Counted from the first letter of the stretch, positions 15,334 to 24,366 are shown. The stretch is DNA of 64,000 bases from JAJAZB01 sp964244295 (GCA_964244295.1 CAXTIG010000008.1:62001-126000), one strand, 5' to 3'. Notes: generated from the letters alone by a model not told the origin. Made by a program: numbers and translations.

Positions 15334-17287
15334 ATTCCACTTTTTTCAGCACTTCCGGGTTGGGTATACCGCCCATTTGTTTGACTCGTTCCAGATCGGC
15401 GCGGGCAGCGGATTTATCACCCAGAGCGGCGTTGATTTTGGCTCGTTCGGCGTAGTACCCTCGTTTCTTAGGGTTGAGCGCAATTGCCCGGTTGATAGAC
15501 TGAAGGGCTTCGGTGTTTCGGGTGAGCAGTTCCAGCGCCATGGCCCGCGCCAGGTGCATGGTGTGCTCCCTGGGATCAAGGCGGAGGTAGCCATCGGCAT
15601 CGGCCAGGGCTTTTTCGCCGTTGCCTGCATTATAAAAGATCACGTACCGGAAGCGGTACGCATTGGGCTGATTGGGATTGATGGCGAGCGAGCGCGTCAG
15701 ATCATTCAGAATCACCTGCCGAGGCAGCAAATTGCCTTTGAACGCATACTCGGCGCGAGCGGTGAGGTACAGGGGCGTGTTGGGCAGCAGTTTCAGGGCC
15801 TTGCTCATGTCGGCAAATGCTCTGTTATACTTCTGTAATTGGCCGTAAAGTGCTCCCCGGCTGAAATACGTACGGGGGTCGTTGGAACCCAAACCGATGG
15901 ACGCGGTGTAGTCTTGCAGGGCTTCCTTACCGTAGCCCTTGCTAAGCAAGTAATTGCCCCGGCTTCGGTAGAGGCGGTTGTTGTCGGGGTACGATTTGAT
16001 GACGTTGCTCCAGAGCGTGTACCCATTTTGCCAGACCCGTACCTGTTTGTACGCCAGGTACCCCAACATCAGCAGCCAGATGCCCACCACTGCGTACACC
16101 CGTGAAGCCTGTCCTGCCGCCACGAAGCGCTCGGCCAGCCAGGCCAGAATCAGAAACAAGCCGAGGTAAGAGATGTAGGTGTAGTGGTCGGCCTTGAAAC
16201 CCTGGCCGCCGTCGAGTACCTGGAGCACGAAGGCGATGTTGACCATGAAATACATCAGCCCGGCGACCACCGTGCGGAGATTGGCTTTGAACGCTAGCCA
16301 CACCCCGTAGAAAAAGACGAAGAATGACGCAATGCTTACGTAAAAAATCGCGGGGAGTTGGCCTACCCGTGGAAACGGATACAGCGTGACCATTTCGTAG
16401 GGCACGATCAGTTTCATAAAATAAACCGCCAGGCCGTACCCGCCGATACCCAGGCGCTCTACCACCGAATAAATCGGCTCACCGGCGGCTTTCGGCTCAA
16501 GGTGAAGAAAATAAAACCCGATGCTGCCGACCAGGAGCGAAAGCAGAAACAAGGGCAGTTTTTCGAGGATCAAGTTCCAACGCAGGGGCCGCTGGAGGTA
16601 GTAATCGAGTACGATCAGCGAAGCGGGCAGCGCGACGGACTGAATTTTGGAAAAGAGCGATAGCACAAAAAAGCCGTACATCAGATACTGGGCACCGGTA
16701 TTGGTACGCCCCGATTGCAACCAGGCCAGGTAACGGTCGGTGGCGGCCAGAAAAAATACCCCGAAGAGCACGTCTTTGCGCTCCGACACCCAGGCTACCG
16801 ATTCCACGTGCATGGGGTGAACGGCAAACAGCAGCGTGACGAATCCGGCACTGAAGTGGTTTAGCCCCAACTTGCTGAAAATCCGCCAGACCAGCCACAC
16901 GTTGAGCAAGTGCAGCACGAGGTTGTCGAAGTGGTACAACGTGGGAGATTTTCCGACCAGGTTGTACTCGATGGCGAAGCTCAACACGGTTAGGGGCGCG
17001 TAACCGCGCAACACGGGGGTCGAAAAAATTCCCTTAATGCTCTCCCAGGAAAGTTTATTCGTAACCAGCGGATTATCGTAAATAAAGTACGAGTCATCCC
17101 AGTTGACGAAATCGTACCGCAGGGTGGGCCAGAACAACCCCACGGTGGTCAGCAAAATACCCCAGAGCAACCACTGCGGGTTGAAAACAAAGGGTTGCAG
17201 AGCCTGGTCGGTGGGAGGGACGAGGGGCGTCGGGTCGTCGACGCTGGGGGTAGGGGTGGGTTGAGAGGAAGGTTGAGCGTGTTCCAT
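15332..17287 (-). CDS. TMTC-like membrane glycosyltransferase-fold protein with TPR domain
   Basis: A 651-residue protein. Residues ~38-415 hold about ten to eleven transmembrane helices with an early VNWDDSYFIYDNP loop and HPMHVESVAWVSERKDVL, motifs I associate with TMTC/O-mannosyltransferase-like GT-C proteins. Residues ~430-650 form tetratricopeptide repeats (RSRGNYLLSKGYGKEALQDY and similar units). GT-C enzymes transfer sugars from lipid-linked donors on the outer side of the membrane, while TPRs bind partner proteins. Whether the bacterial members are active glycosyltransferases is not settled. The N-terminal 35 residues are Pro/Thr-rich and probably disordered. The gene stands alone, convergent with TspO. 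Confidence 0.72.
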   Translation of the reverse strand: MEHAQPSSQPTPTPSVDDPTPLVPPTDQALQPFVFNPQWLLWGILLTTVGLFWPTLRYDFVNWDDSYFIYDNPLVTNKLSWESIKGIFSTPVLRGYAPLTVLSFAIEYNLVGKSPTLYHFDNLVLHLLNVWLVWRIFSKLGLNHFSAGFVTLLFAVHPMHVESVAWVSERKDVLFGVFFLAATDRYLAWLQSGRTNTGAQYLMYGFFVLSLFSKIQSVALPASLIVLDYYLQRPLRWNLILEKLPLFLLSLLVGSIGFYFLHLEPKAAGEPIYSVVERLGIGGYGLAVYFMKLIVPYEMVTLYPFPRVGQLPAIFYVSIASFFVFFYGVWLAFKANLRTVVAGLMYFMVNIAFVLQVLDGGQGFKADHYTYISYLGLFLILAWLAERFVAAGQASRVYAVVGIWLLMLGYLAYKQVRVWQNGYTLWSNVIKSYPDNNRLYRSRGNYLLSKGYGKEALQDYTASIGLGSNDPRTYFSRGALYGQLQKYNRAFADMSKALKLLPNTPLYLTARAEYAFKGNLLPRQVILNDLTRSLAINPNQPNAYRFRYVIFYNAGNGEKALADADGYLRLDPREHTMHLARAMALELLTRNTEALQSINRAIALNPKKRGYYAERAKINAALGDKSAARADLERVKQMGGIPNPEVLKKVE

Positions 17288-17533
17288 GACTAAAAATGGA
17301 CGTGAGCAGGTTTCGCTGTGAAGGTAGGGACTTTTGGTATTTATTCGGATCGGATGCTCCGTCGAATGATTGGATTGGGCTTGCTTTTTATCGATTCGCT
17401 GGGTTCGGACCGTTTTGCAAAACTAGCCATTTCCTGAGAGTCAGCGCGAATTTGGGCAGGGGAAAAAAATCATTCGGCATCCCAGCGTTTGCTACGTTTT
17501 TTTCGTCCTGGGGGTAAAACCTGCGTCAACCCC

Positions 17534-18586
17534 ATGAACTACCGATTTTTCACCCGCCCGTGCCTGCTTTTGCTCGCGGTCCTGATTACGGCCTGCTCCG
17601 ACCGTGCTGCCCGCGAAACACCCCCCCAGGGCGAATGCCGGATCCAGAGCAGCAAGACGTCTTCGACCTCATCGATTTCTACGTTCAACGAGCAAACCAC
17701 CTACGACTACGACGCCTCGGGAAATTTGCTCAACAAAATTACCACCAACCAATCGCGCTACCTCGACGCGCAAAGCGCCAAACGGGCCAACCGCGACCAG
17801 ACCACCACGTACCGCTACACCTACGATGCCGAGGGGTATTTGCTGACCTCTGCCTATCAATTCAAAGACAACTACTTTACGGCGGAGGGCAAGCCGGCTA
17901 CCGAGGAATTCGGGTATAACCTGACCTACAGCTACGCAAATGGGCGGCTGTCGGGCTACCTCCAGCAGTACGTGGTCAATGGAAAGGCGCTGTCGCCCGG
18001 CACGGCTACCTACGACTACGACGCGGCGGGCAACCTGCTCCGACTCACGCGGGGAGGTTATTCCTGGACCTTCAGCCAGAACCGGTTGGTGGATTACGTG
18101 GAAAAACCAAGCGGTGCCGAAAACCGCCCCTACGTGATCGACAACGGCCTCGTGACCAGCTACACGATTCCCGGCGGCTTGCGGAGTGCGTACACTTACG
18201 ACGGGCAGCGCCGCCTCACGAAGAGGGAAGAGTACGTAAACGGCCAACTTCAATCCTACTACACCCAGACCTATGGCAACGGAAAGCCTGCTACTGCCGC
18301 CGAACCCCTTTTTAAAGGATTTCCCGTGGTCGCTTTCCCGATTACTTCTCCGAGTACGGATCGTCAGTTCTTTGAAGAACCGGGGGTGTTGACGGGCAAG
18401 AATCAGTATTACATCAATAATCAAACCGGCCAGGAGCAGTTTTTCAGCGAAACCACCTTCGTCAATCAACTAAACGCGCAGGGATTCGTCGTCAGCACCG
18501 CAAGGCAGGTACAGTTTAAGCATCCCTCCACCCTCCCGCAGGTGGAAAACGCCACCACAACGTACACCTACACGGGTTGTAATTGA
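17534..18586 (+). CDS. Lipoprotein with YD (RHS-type) repeats
   Basis: About 350 residues from the ATG at 17534; an upstream in-frame start at 17489 would precede the signal sequence and is unlikely. The N-terminus is a lipoprotein signal (LLLLAVLITAC, lipobox ITAC). The mature protein has repeated YD-type units (TTYDYDASGNLLNKI, YRYTYDAEGYLLT, ATYDYDAAGNLLRLT, AYTYDGQRRLTKRE), similar to those of RHS and wall-associated proteins. There is no RHS core or toxin end, so it is a short surface-anchored YD protein, a type common in Bacteroidota with unknown function. It precedes an ECF sigma gene by 56 bp; a 9-bp hairpin (18588-18628) lies in the gap. Confidence 0.75.
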   Translation: MNYRFFTRPCLLLLAVLITACSDRAARETPPQGECRIQSSKTSSTSSISTFNEQTTYDYDASGNLLNKITTNQSRYLDAQSAKRANRDQTTTYRYTYDAEGYLLTSAYQFKDNYFTAEGKPATEEFGYNLTYSYANGRLSGYLQQYVVNGKALSPGTATYDYDAAGNLLRLTRGGYSWTFSQNRLVDYVEKPSGAENRPYVIDNGLVTSYTIPGGLRSAYTYDGQRRLTKREEYVNGQLQSYYTQTYGNGKPATAAEPLFKGFPVVAFPITSPSTDRQFFEEPGVLTGKNQYYINNQTGQEQFFSETTFVNQLNAQGFVVSTARQVQFKHPSTLPQVENATTTYTYTGCN

Positions 18587-18642
18587 ATTTAGGGTTGGGA
18601 CCCAAAACCATGAACGCTAAACCCTAAACTCACCCCGCCGAT

Positions 18643-19203
18643 TTGACCGAAGCTGTCCTTTCCTCCCTCCTCGAAGGCTGTCGCCGGGGCCGTGAACCGG
18701 CTCTGAAAGTGTTTTACGAACACTTCCAGGGCTATGCCATGGCCGTGTGCCTGGCCTACGCCGCCGACCGCGACGAGGCTCTGGAGATGATGCACGACAG
18801 TTTTCTGAAAGCCTTTAAAAACCTGCCGGAACTCCGAGAAGAAGCGGCCCTGAAAACCTGGCTGCGCCGGATTTTGGTCAACACCGCCATCGATTACCAC
18901 CGCCGCCGCCAGCGTCAGTCCACGGCCGCATTGCCCGATTGGGCCCCCGAAACCGTGCCCAGCGCCGATGCCGACGCCCTCGATCACCTGGCCGCCGAAG
19001 ACCTGCTCCGCGCCCTGAGCCACCTGCCCGAAATGCCCCGCGTGGTGTTTAGCCTGTACGTGCTCGAAGGCTACGCGCACCGCGAAATTGCCCAGCGCCT
19101 CGGGCTGGCCGAAAGCACGTCACGGGCTTACCTGAGCGAAGCCAACGCCCGGCTCCGCCGCTTGCTCACCAACCAACTCAGCCATGACCCCAGCAAACGA
19201 TAA
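18643..19203 (+). CDS. ECF-type RNA polymerase sigma-70 factor
   Basis: A 186-residue sigma factor. Region 2 reads from FYEHFQGYAMAVCLAYAADRDEALEMMHDSFLKAF with the ALKTWLRRILVNTAIDYHRRR stretch. Region 4 contains LPEMPRVVFSLYVLEGYAHREIAQRLGLAESTSRAYLSEA, a clear helix-turn-helix. The start is a TTG at 18643; it places region 2 at the normal distance and no ATG fits. It overlaps the following gene by 20 bp, so the two are translated together, and that gene encodes a single-span membrane protein in the usual anti-sigma position. The stimulus is unknown. Confidence 0.87.
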   Translation: MTEAVLSSLLEGCRRGREPALKVFYEHFQGYAMAVCLAYAADRDEALEMMHDSFLKAFKNLPELREEAALKTWLRRILVNTAIDYHRRRQRQSTAALPDWAPETVPSADADALDHLAAEDLLRALSHLPEMPRVVFSLYVLEGYAHREIAQRLGLAESTSRAYLSEANARLRRLLTNQLSHDPSKR

Positions 19204-20389
19204 CGACCTGCACGAAGCCATTCGCCGGGCGATGAAGGGCTACCAGCCCGCCGCTCAACCGGGCGATTGGGAGCGCTTGCGGCTCCGCTTGCGCCGTCGG
19301 CGGCGCTGGCGCGTGGCCGGGGTAGTGAGCCTGCTGGCGTTGCTGGCTGGGGTGGGAATCTGGCTGCGCGACGGCAAAGGCGAGTTTGAAGCAGGGCCGT
19401 CCGTAAAAATTCCGGTGGCAAAACGGCCCCCCTTTCTCGCCGCACCCGCGTGTACGCCGGGCCGGGAGGCCGTGCGTCAGGGGCAAACCTCAAAACGGAG
19501 CGTGGCCTTTTTTCCGAAAAAAGGCAGATCGGAAACGGGTAGGCCAAACCCCACCCAACCCCTGGAACTGAGGCTGGAAAAAGTGGCAAAGCAACCCTGG
19601 CAACCGCTCGCCGCCGGGGTGTCACTGCCGCCAGTCGGACCCGTGCCCGGTGTTCTGGAGCGTGAAATCATCGACCAAGTGCTTTCGGGAAAATTCGGGG
19701 CCGATTCCACCTCGTTCCGGGCGCTCGAACGCAACAAGTCCCGCTGGCGAAACGTGGTGCTGGTGTGCGATGCCACCACGTCGATGTATCCCTACGTGAC
19801 CCAATTGCTGGCCTGGTTCCGGAAAAATGAACACAATACCGCCGTGAAAGGCATCGTGCTCTACACCGACTGCGACAGCCTGGGGCGACAAACCGAGGGG
19901 ATAGCACCCGGAAAATTTTTCGTCAGTCGCCGCCGCGACGTGGCCAGTCTGCTGCCGCTGCTCCTGGCCGCCGCCCGCAACACCACCGCCAACGCGGACC
20001 GCGACGAAAACGTAGCCGAGGCGCTGCTTTTTGCCCAGCACCAATTTCCCGAAGCCCAGACCCTCGTGCTGGTGGCCGACGGGCGCAGCGGGATGAAAGA
20101 CCGCGCCCGCCTACTCGCCCTGACCAAACCCGTAGCCGTGGTGCAATGCGGCGCGCCCGACGAGGTGGAACTGGCCTTCCAACTTGATTACTGGAATCTG
20201 GCCCGGCAAACGCACGGCAGCCTCCACACCCTCGAAGATGATTTGAAAAACGTAGACCGCCTGCCCGACGATACCTGGGTGCGGGTGGGCAAGCAGTACT
20301 ACCGCTACCGGCGGGGCCGTTTCGTGCTGAGCAAATTTACCGAGCGCCCGGAGAAAGTGCTGTTTTTTTGGATGGGAAAACGGGAGTAA
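19184..20389 (+). CDS. Membrane-anchored putative anti-sigma protein with VWA-like C-terminal domain
   Basis: A 401-residue protein that overlaps the ECF sigma gene by 20 bp. Residues 1-40 are a short cytoplasmic part, a single membrane span lies at ~41-61 (WRVAGVVSLLALLAGVGIWL), and the rest would be periplasmic. From about residue 185 it resembles a von Willebrand A fold: the strand NVVLVCDATTSMYPYV carries a DxTxS variant of the MIDAS metal site, followed by GIVLYTDCDS and LVLVADGRSGMKDR. By position it should bind and hold the sigma factor, with the extracytoplasmic VWA-like domain as a sensor or adhesion part. The N-terminus shows no standard zinc anti-sigma motif, so the role is inferred from context. 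Confidence 0.65.
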   Translation: MTPANDNDLHEAIRRAMKGYQPAAQPGDWERLRLRLRRRRRWRVAGVVSLLALLAGVGIWLRDGKGEFEAGPSVKIPVAKRPPFLAAPACTPGREAVRQGQTSKRSVAFFPKKGRSETGRPNPTQPLELRLEKVAKQPWQPLAAGVSLPPVGPVPGVLEREIIDQVLSGKFGADSTSFRALERNKSRWRNVVLVCDATTSMYPYVTQLLAWFRKNEHNTAVKGIVLYTDCDSLGRQTEGIAPGKFFVSRRRDVASLLPLLLAAARNTTANADRDENVAEALLFAQHQFPEAQTLVLVADGRSGMKDRARLLALTKPVAVVQCGAPDEVELAFQLDYWNLARQTHGSLHTLEDDLKNVDRLPDDTWVRVGKQYYRYRRGRFVLSKFTERPEKVLFFWMGKRE

Positions 20390-20395
20390 GAACGC

Positions 20396-20438
20396 CCCTG
20401 CCTGTCATCCAGAGCGCAGCGAAGGATGACAGGCAGGG
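20396..20438. repeat. GTCATCC-type hairpin after the VWA gene
   Basis: 15-bp perfect arms (20396-20410 and 20424-20438) enclose AGAGCGCAGCGAA. It sits 6 bp past the stop and between converging genes, so it probably acts as a transcript end. The loop and arms share the GTCATCCAGAGCGCAGCGAAGGA sequence module with the long palindrome at 60217-60342. Confidence 0.75.
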
Positions 20439-20462
20439 TAAGGATTTTGACAAAAAATCACC

Positions 20463-21827
20463 CTACCGTCCCGCCTTCACCCAGCCGTTTTGCTTGTCCA
20501 ACGTTTCGACGAATTCATAGCTGCCAAACCGCCCCAGTACATTTACCGACTGTCGGGCCGCGAGCGAGCGCAGCGTATCGGTTGGAATTTCGGGCGCGGC
20601 CAGCAGGGCTTGCGCCACCGCAAGGGTTTGCTTGCGCAAGCGACCGAGGGCTTGCAGTTGCGCGGCCTGCACGTACCCCAACGTGCCATCGGGCAGGGCT
20701 ACCCGGTACCAACCCTGCGTGGCCGCCAGCGGGCGCAGCACCGTGTTTTTAGGTAAATTCACCGCACCTGCTTCCCCCGTTTTCGGCGATTTGCGCAGGG
20801 CCATCCAACTCGGGGCCGTGCGCATATAACCCCCCAGGCGGCGGGTGTTGGCCGTGACCGGGGCGGGTTGAGAACCGTGCGGGTCCACGAAAGGCAGCGG
20901 GTCGGCGGCTCCCTGGTAGTTGGGGTACACGCCAAAATGCAGGTGCGGGCCGGTCGTGATGGCGTTGCCGGTATTGCCGACCAACCCGAGCGTATCGCCG
21001 CGCCGCACCCGCTGGCCGGGCCGGGCGAGTTGCTTGTGCAGGTGGGCGTAGTAGAGCGTCATGCCGTGCTCGGTGTCCTGCTGGTACACTACCAGCCCGC
21101 CGAGGCGGTTGGTGGTCACCTGGGTCACGAGGCCGGCGGCGGCGGCGAGTACGGGCGTACCACGCGGCGCGGCGATGTCCACGCCCTCGTGCAGGCGTTT
21201 TCCGCCGTCGCGGGCGGCGCCCCAGAAACTAATCAGCGAGGAATACCCGCGCCCCGCCACCGGAAACGAGAGCAACGGCTGGCTTTCGAGGGTCATCGTA
21301 AACGCACGGGCTTTGCCCGGCGTGGAAAGCTCCGGTTGCAAACGAAGCAACAGGGTGGTTTCTTCGGCCACTTCGCAACTCAGGGCGACCCCTTTTTTGG
21401 CAAATCCCAGGTGCTTCGGCTTGCCTGCTTCCCGGACCTGAAATAAATCGATAAACAAACGACCGGTGCTGTCGCTGGGCGGCGTACTCACCCGCACCAC
21501 CAGCCGCCGTCCGGCGGGTACCCGCACCCGGTAGCTGTGGGCCAGCGGGGTTTCGGCGGGAAACACGCCCGTTTCACGGAAGGGCAAACCCACCGTGAGC
21601 GAATCGGACAGGGCGCGTTCTCCGGCCTCGCCCCAGGCCTGCCCGGCCTCGGTCTGGTCGAGCTTCGTTTTGCGCAATTCTTTTTCGTACGCCTCGCGTG
21701 GGGTGGCCGGGGCGAAGAGTTCGGGAACGTTGGGGAAGGATAGTTTGGGAAGCGAAGTTGTGGCGCAGCGAAGCAGGCCAATGAGTACACCGAGAGCCAA
21801 CAGGCTATTTCTGAGCGGTTTTTGCAT
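20463..21827 (-). CDS. M23 family metallopeptidase with SH3-like repeats (probable lipoprotein)
   Basis: A 454-residue protein with a short hydrophobic N-terminus ending LLRC, a possible lipobox. The LytM/M23 zinc peptidase core lies at ~225-315: RLHEGVDIAAPRGTPV gives the HxxxD zinc ligands, and GPHLHFGVYP gives the HxH motif. Two C-terminal SH3b-like segments follow (~330-395 and ~420-454, with GWYRVALPDGTLGYVQ and NGWVKAGR). M23 enzymes cut peptidoglycan cross-links, or activate amidases when inactive; here the ligands are present, so hydrolysis is likely. The beta-sandwich-like region at ~90-190 is not recognised. The gene is convergent with the VWA gene. Confidence 0.85.
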   Translation of the reverse strand: MQKPLRNSLLALGVLIGLLRCATTSLPKLSFPNVPELFAPATPREAYEKELRKTKLDQTEAGQAWGEAGERALSDSLTVGLPFRETGVFPAETPLAHSYRVRVPAGRRLVVRVSTPPSDSTGRLFIDLFQVREAGKPKHLGFAKKGVALSCEVAEETTLLLRLQPELSTPGKARAFTMTLESQPLLSFPVAGRGYSSLISFWGAARDGGKRLHEGVDIAAPRGTPVLAAAAGLVTQVTTNRLGGLVVYQQDTEHGMTLYYAHLHKQLARPGQRVRRGDTLGLVGNTGNAITTGPHLHFGVYPNYQGAADPLPFVDPHGSQPAPVTANTRRLGGYMRTAPSWMALRKSPKTGEAGAVNLPKNTVLRPLAATQGWYRVALPDGTLGYVQAAQLQALGRLRKQTLAVAQALLAAPEIPTDTLRSLAARQSVNVLGRFGSYEFVETLDKQNGWVKAGR

Positions 21828-22091
21828 AAAAGGGTAACAAAAACCGGCGGCTGTTTCGTGCGGAAGCGCCTTAAAATTTCTTAAATTAAAGGCAGGGGTA
21901 ACGCTTCAAACACCGCCGTTTCAGGCGGAAAAAACCTTCCTTCAGCGCCTTCCAGACAAGGGGAAGCGATTTTGACTAAACCTCCCGCTGGTTTTAACTT
22001 CAAAACCACATTTCGCAGACCAGTTTGGTTTTCCCGCCCGAAGAAGCCGGGAGGCACGTTTTTTTAAAATTCACGTTTTAGCAACAACCGC

Positions 22092-22099
22092 TACTTTTG
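22092..22099 (+). promoter_or_regulatory. Bacteroidota -7 element upstream of the LolA-like gene
   Basis: TACTTTTG matches TAnnTTTG and lies 28 bp before the ATG at 22127, which would give a leader of roughly 20 nt. This supports the ATG at 22127 over the in-frame upstream starts at 22097 and 22103. No clear TTTG lies 19-21 bp upstream. The rest of the 300-bp gap (21828-22126) between the divergent M23 and LolA-like genes shows no gene. Confidence 0.45.
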
Positions 22100-22126
22100 C
22101 GGATGAGTCAATTACCCCAACCACGC

Positions 22127-22759
22127 ATGAACCGATTGCTTGTTGCCGCTGCGGCGGTGTTAGTCAGTTTTGCCCCGCTCCACGCCCAGGATGCCCGCGC
22201 CGGGGCCATTCTCGATGCCATGAGCCAGAAATACAAGGCGATGAATTCGTTCGCGGCCTCGTTTACCTACAACACCGAAGGCGCAGGCGGCGAAACCTAC
22301 AAGGGCGACGTGACCGTGAAAGGGGCTAAATTTCGGTTGAAACTGGCCGGACAGGAGGTCTTCAACGACGGCAAACAGGTGGCGACCTACGTGAAGGAAA
22401 CCAACGAGGTGAACATCTCCGACTACGACCCCAGCGAGAGCGAACTCAGTCCCGCCAAGATTTATACGATTTACAAAAAGGGTTACAGCTACAAATTTAC
22501 GGGCGAAGAAAAAGACGGCGGCCAGGTATACGAACTGGTGGAACTGACCCCGCAGAACAAGCAGACCCAGGTGGCGAAAATCCAGATTTCGGTCAACAAA
22601 AAAGATCGCTCAGTAAAAAGCTGGAAAATTACCAACCGCAACGGCCAGAAGCAGACCTTCCGCATCGACAAGTTTACGCCCAGCAACAACACGCCCGACG
22701 CGTTTTTCGTCTTCGACAAATCGAAGTATCCGGGGGTGGAAGTGGTGGATTTGCGGTAA
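22127..22759 (+). CDS. LolA-like outer-membrane lipoprotein carrier protein
   Basis: A 210-residue secreted protein with a signal peptide (MNRLLVAAAAVLVSFAPLHAQ). The mature part matches the LolA/LolB half-barrel pattern: an ILDAMSQKYKAMNSFAASFTYN helix-strand start, a GDVTVKGAKFRLKLAGQEVFNDGKQVATY strand series, and a YELVELTPQNK segment. LolA shuttles lipoproteins through the periplasm from the LolCDE release complex. Bacteroidota carry several LolA-like proteins, not all shown to transport lipoproteins. The start is chosen for the signal peptide and the -7 element 28 bp upstream. A strong hairpin follows the stop. Confidence 0.8.
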   Translation: MNRLLVAAAAVLVSFAPLHAQDARAGAILDAMSQKYKAMNSFAASFTYNTEGAGGETYKGDVTVKGAKFRLKLAGQEVFNDGKQVATYVKETNEVNISDYDPSESELSPAKIYTIYKKGYSYKFTGEEKDGGQVYELVELTPQNKQTQVAKIQISVNKKDRSVKSWKITNRNGQKQTFRIDKFTPSNNTPDAFFVFDKSKYPGVEVVDLR

Positions 22760-22780
22760 GCTTTTTTTCTACGCATTCGT

Positions 22781-22838
22781 AAAAAGGCTTGTCATCCCGG
22801 AAGGCCAACGAGGTCCTTCCGGGATGACAAGCCTTTTT
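22781..22838. terminator. Bidirectional GTCATCC-type terminator
   Basis: 24-bp perfect arms (22781-22804 and 22815-22838) enclose a 10-nt loop CCAACGAGGT. A-rich sequence precedes and T-rich sequence follows, so it can terminate both the LolA-like gene and the converging purQ. The arm and loop contain the GTCATCC and CCAACGAGGTCC modules also seen at 26661-26821 and 60217-60342. Confidence 0.82.
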
Positions 22839-22858
22839 TATTTGAACGACGCAAGGCT

Positions 22859-23548
22859 TCAAACCGTCACCGCCAGCAGGCTTTCCAGAATTTCCCGCCC
22901 GTCGGTAGCCCCGAGCAGCGGATCGGCGGCGCGTTCGGGATGGGGCATCAGGCCGAATACGTTGCGGCCCACGTTGCAAATGCCCGCGATGTTTTCCAGA
23001 CTTCCGTTGGGATTCGACTCCGGCGTGATTTGTCCCTGCGCATCGCAGTACCGAAACAACACCTGATCGCCGTCGTTGAGGGCCTGGAGCGTGGCCTCGT
23101 TGGCAAAATACCGCCCCTCGGCGTGGGCGATGGGCACCTGGTAAGCGCGGCGGGGGTCGAGGCCCCCGGTGAGCAGCGAGTCGGTGCTTTCGGGTTTGAG
23201 AAACACGTTTTTAGAGATGAACGTCTGCTTGTCGTTGCGCAGCAGCACGCCGGGCAGCAGGCCCGCTTCCACCAGAATCTGAAACCCGTTGCAAATGCCC
23301 AGCACGTACCCGCCCCGGTTGGCGTGGGCGATGACCTCGGTCATGATGGGCGAAAACCGGGCGATGGCTCCGCTGCGGAGGTAGTCGCCGTAGCTGAAGC
23401 CGCCCGGCACGATGAGCAGATCGCAGCGTTTGAGGTCGTGGTCTTTGTGCCAGAGTTTGACGATGTCCTGCCCAAGCAGGGTGCCGAAGGCGTGGCAGGT
23501 ATCGTCGTCGCAATTGGAGCCGGGGAAAACAACTACACCGAATTTCAT
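22859..23548 (-). CDS. purQ: Phosphoribosylformylglycinamidine synthase subunit PurQ
   Basis: A 229-residue class I glutamine amidotransferase. It has the PurQ N-terminus (GVVVFPGSNCDDDT), the oxyanion segment VPGGFSYGDYLRSGAIA, the nucleophile Cys86 in GICNGFQIL, and the His/Glu pair in MPHPERA near the end. PurQ supplies ammonia from glutamine to PurL in the fourth step of purine synthesis. The length and motifs match the small stand-alone form used with PurL and PurS, rather than the fused PurL. No other pur gene is adjacent in the window. Upstream on the minus strand there is a TACCTTTA that only partly fits a -7 box. Confidence 0.93.
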   Translation of the reverse strand: MKFGVVVFPGSNCDDDTCHAFGTLLGQDIVKLWHKDHDLKRCDLLIVPGGFSYGDYLRSGAIARFSPIMTEVIAHANRGGYVLGICNGFQILVEAGLLPGVLLRNDKQTFISKNVFLKPESTDSLLTGGLDPRRAYQVPIAHAEGRYFANEATLQALNDGDQVLFRYCDAQGQITPESNPNGSLENIAGICNVGRNVFGLMPHPERAADPLLGATDGREILESLLAVTV

Positions 23549-23727
23549 GGGAAAAAGCGCTTCGTGAAGGGGCGTAAAGGTAGGAACTTTGCGGGGAAAT
23601 GCCCGTTTTCTGGTTCGGCCCGAACGGTCGTCGCTGCCTGACTGGGCCGGGAGCGAGCCGTTTTTTCGGGTAGCGACACGACATTTGGCCCCGCTTCGGT
23701 ATAGTCCACTGAATCAGCAACCCGTTT

Positions 23728-24366
23728 ATGGCCCGTTCTACGTTCCCCGATTTTTCGCGTTTCCCGACGTACCAGGTGCTGCAACGGCTGTCCGAACGGG
23801 ATTCTTCCGCCGAAGCCTGGCTTTGGAACACCTACCGCAGTTCGGTGACCCGGCAAATCAGCGGTAAAATCACCGGGTCCTTTCGCGAGGTTATTTCGGC
23901 GGACGAGTGTTTCACGGAGGCCTGGCTCGACGTGGTGGAAACCCTGCGCGAAAAAGGCCCGACAGCCTACGCCGCCGAGTCGAACCTGGGCGGATTGCTC
24001 TACCGGATTGCCCATCGGAAACTGCTGCGCCTGCTCCGGGAGAAGGAGGCCGATGCATTGGCCTGGGGAAACCTGGGCAACACCGCCGAAGGCGAAGCCT
24101 GGGAAGACCGGGAAAAAGCCCTTGACCTGCTGTGGCGGGAACTGAGAAATTTCGACCTCAGCGACGAGCAGCGGACCTACGTGGAGTTGCGATTTTATGA
24201 CCTTTCCGGAAAAATACCGACCAACGAAGAACTGGCCCGCGAACTAAACCGGCTTTTTCCCCGGCGCAACCCCCCGTTTATCGCCGGAAACCTGCGCGGC
24301 TGGTTTGGGGGAACCATCGTTCCCCGCTTGCGGGACGAACTGGTGCGGCGGCTCCGGGGCCAGTAA
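23728..24366 (+). CDS. Sigma-70-like (ECF) regulator
   Basis: A 212-residue protein. The first half resembles sigma region 2: VLQRLSERDSSAEAWLWNTYRSSV, then ISADECFTEAWLDVVETLREKG and LLYRIAHRKLLRLLREKEAD. The second half is less typical of region 4 (RTYVELRFYDLSGKIPTNEELARELNRLF could form a helix-turn-helix) and ends with a basic tail. The following gene, 36 bp away, has an anti-sigma-like layout. The pair precedes an M48-TPR peptidase and a CHAT-TPR protein on the other strand, and could control them or other envelope genes. The assignment is moderately sure because region 4 is divergent. Confidence 0.62.
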   Translation: MARSTFPDFSRFPTYQVLQRLSERDSSAEAWLWNTYRSSVTRQISGKITGSFREVISADECFTEAWLDVVETLREKGPTAYAAESNLGGLLYRIAHRKLLRLLREKEADALAWGNLGNTAEGEAWEDREKALDLLWRELRNFDLSDEQRTYVELRFYDLSGKIPTNEELARELNRLFPRRNPPFIAGNLRGWFGGTIVPRLRDELVRRLRGQ

